Assembly: GCA_964569295.1 (NCBI GenBank)
Contig: CAZMVU010000249.1
Coordinates: 1 to 6,291 of the forward strand
Direction of reading: 5' to 3'
Source: CAZMVU01 sp964569295
GTDB taxonomy: Bacteria > Hydrogenedentota > Hydrogenedentia > Hydrogenedentales > JAGMZX01
DNA length: 6,291 bases
Shown: positions 5,246 through 6,291 of the stretch, piece by piece
Position numbering within the stretch: the stretch's first letter is position 1
Layout: each line of letters opens with the position of its first letter
Made by a program: the position numbers and the translations under genes
Notes under the pieces: generated by a model
Told to the model about the DNA's origin: nothing
Database searches by the model: none
The model's input: the letters and a program-made list of their open reading frames with translations, nothing else

Positions 5246-6079
5246 ATGATCGAGAAGACAGAACAAGACTTCGGAACCCAACCAATCGAGAAACGCGAGA
5301 GTGACAACTACACCCAAGAATACGTCCACGGCTTTGTCGAGAAGTGGGATGAACTTATCGATTGGGAACGCCGCAGCAAGGGCGAAGGCGATTTCTTCAT
5401 CAGCCACCTTAAGGAGCGCGGGTGTAAGAAAGTGCTCGACGTCGCCACAGGGACGGGCTTCCACTCGGTGCAATTGAAGAACGCCGGCTTTGATGTGGTC
5501 AGCGTTGACGGCAGTCCCGTCATGCTTGCCAAGGCTTTCGAGAATGCGCGCCAACGCAACCATATCTTGCAGACGGTGCATGCCGACTGGCGCTGGCTCA
5601 ACCGCGACCTTCACGGCCAGTTCGATGCGGTGGTGTGCCTGGGCAACTCATTCACGCACCTGTTCCACGAACACGACCGGCGCAAGACCCTGGCCGAGTT
5701 CTACGCCGCGCTGAACCACGATGGCGTGCTCATCCTCGATCAGCGCAATTACGACGGCATGCTCGACAATGGATTCTCCTCGAAGCACACCTACTACTAC
5801 TGCGGCGAGGCGGTCTCGGCGGAACCGGAACATGTTGACGAAGGACTGGCGCGATTCCGCTACACGTTCGTCGATAACAGCGTGTACCACCTGAACATGT
5901 TTCCGCTGCGCAAGAACTACGTGCGCCGTCTGCTGACCGAGGTGGGCTTCCAGCACATACACACCTTCGGCGACTTCGAGGAAACGTACCAGCAGGACGA
6001 TCCGGATTTCTATATCCATGTTGCGGAGAAGGAGTACCACGATCCCGAGGAAGGCCACCAGCTCGGACAATGCCCATAA
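5246..6079 (+). CDS. gsmt: Glycine/sarcosine N-methyltransferase (betaine synthesis)
   Basis: This enzyme transfers methyl groups from S-adenosylmethionine to glycine and then sarcosine, giving dimethylglycine and S-adenosylhomocysteine. It catalyses the first steps of de novo glycine betaine synthesis in the cytoplasm. The 277 residues match the recalled Ectothiorhodospira-type enzyme almost end to end, and its usual length is about 265-280. Landmarks: N-terminal EQDFG; YTQEYVHGFVEKWDELIDW (22-40); SAM motif I, VLDVATGTGFHSV (63-75), within a Rossmann fold; the acidic ribose-binding VDGS with Asp88; MLAKAFENARQRNHI (93-107); DWRWLNRDLHG (114-124); CLGNSFTHLF (131-140); DQRNYDGMLD (165-174), whose Arg is the likely substrate-carboxylate ligand by analogy with glycine N-methyltransferase; and PDFYIHVAEKEY (253-264). 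The last 13 residues are a nonconserved tail. The start is set by the AAGGGAG site. A 637-bp structured leader precedes it. The second enzyme, sarcosine/dimethylglycine methyltransferase, often adjacent or fused, is not in the window. Confidence 0.96.
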   Translation: MIEKTEQDFGTQPIEKRESDNYTQEYVHGFVEKWDELIDWERRSKGEGDFFISHLKERGCKKVLDVATGTGFHSVQLKNAGFDVVSVDGSPVMLAKAFENARQRNHILQTVHADWRWLNRDLHGQFDAVVCLGNSFTHLFHEHDRRKTLAEFYAALNHDGVLILDQRNYDGMLDNGFSSKHTYYYCGEAVSAEPEHVDEGLARFRYTFVDNSVYHLNMFPLRKNYVRRLLTEVGFQHIHTFGDFEETYQQDDPDFYIHVAEKEYHDPEEGHQLGQCP

Positions 6080-6291
6080 CCCACTGAGTGACGCCGCAAA
6101 CCTGCACTTGGCCGGCTGCATTTTAAGGATGCCGTTCTGATGCTGCCGATGCTCTGGATTCTTCAATGACACGTACGGGTAAGCAAAACGGGACTGACAC
6201 AAGTGAGTACAGCCCCCTATTGCTTCACTTTTCGTAAGTTTTGGGTGCAGTTCTTCTACTACCGATGTTTTGGTTCCTTCGTGCCAGTTGT
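6080..6291. other. Non-coding 3' flank of GSMT
   Basis: I find no plausible gene in these 212 bases. All plus-strand frames are interrupted early, and minus-strand readings are unconvincing. A bulged stem, GCAT/ATGC around 6117-6131, follows the stop but has no T-run, so it is not a clear terminator. The last 90 bases are richer in T than the rest of the window. Any gene for the next betaine step must start beyond the window. Confidence 0.55.

Noticed and set aside
4743..5285. 180-codon minus-strand open frame opposite the leader
   Set aside because: It runs into the GSMT coding region on the opposite strand, is Cys/Arg-rich without recognisable motifs, and its openness is expected in GC-rich DNA.
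4897..5304. 135-codon plus-strand open frame across the leader and into GSMT
   Set aside because: It overlaps the start of GSMT in another frame. The translation is low-complexity and Arg/His/Cys-rich with no domain, and no ribosome site supports its start.

Overview
The window reads as a GC-rich bacterial chromosome fragment, probably from a Gram-negative or other didermic environmental lineage. It carries four well-supported genes, and one of them gives it an ecological flavour. The gene at 5246-6079 closely resembles glycine/sarcosine N-methyltransferase (GSMT), the enzyme that halophilic and halotolerant bacteria (Ectothiorhodospira/Halorhodospira type) use to start de novo glycine betaine synthesis. 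The organism therefore probably makes its own betaine under osmotic stress. The other proteins are not unusually acidic, so a salt-in halophile is not suggested. The lineage cannot be fixed from the sequence alone. uvrC is not in the uvrY/pgsA context familiar from Gammaproteobacteria.

Layout. On the minus strand, 1233-274 encodes a polytopic membrane protein of the COG2426/PF06695 'small multi-drug export' family with an unusual arginine-rich tail. A doubtful 53-residue single-helix ORF lies just beyond it (205-44). A short divergent gap (1234-1376) separates it from uvrC on the plus strand (1377-3287), which has the complete UvrC architecture. uvrC is followed after 67 bp by an N-terminally anchored alpha/beta hydrolase with an intact Ser-Asp-His triad (3355-4608). 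These two may be co-transcribed.

The most interesting part is the 637-bp gap at 4609-5245, upstream of the GSMT gene. It contains a 19-codon mini-ORF with a strong Shine-Dalgarno site (4822-4881). It also holds a dense series of inverted repeats on the GSMT sense strand: a 7-bp hairpin (4961-4983) directly abutting a second 7-bp hairpin (4984-5005). The loop of the second is perfectly complementary over 6 nt to 5018-5023, giving a textbook H-type pseudoknot. Further hairpins follow, including an 8-bp dyad, and then a run of eight T about 80 nt before the GSMT start. I propose this as a candidate structured leader RNA (riboswitch-like, or an osmotic or ionic sensor) controlling betaine synthesis. 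I could not match it by eye to the SAH, SAM-II, glycine or cobalamin riboswitches. This is an inference that needs covariation data.

The 212 bases after GSMT hold no recognisable gene. The partner enzyme for the last methylation(s) to betaine (sarcosine/dimethylglycine methyltransferase) is not in this window.
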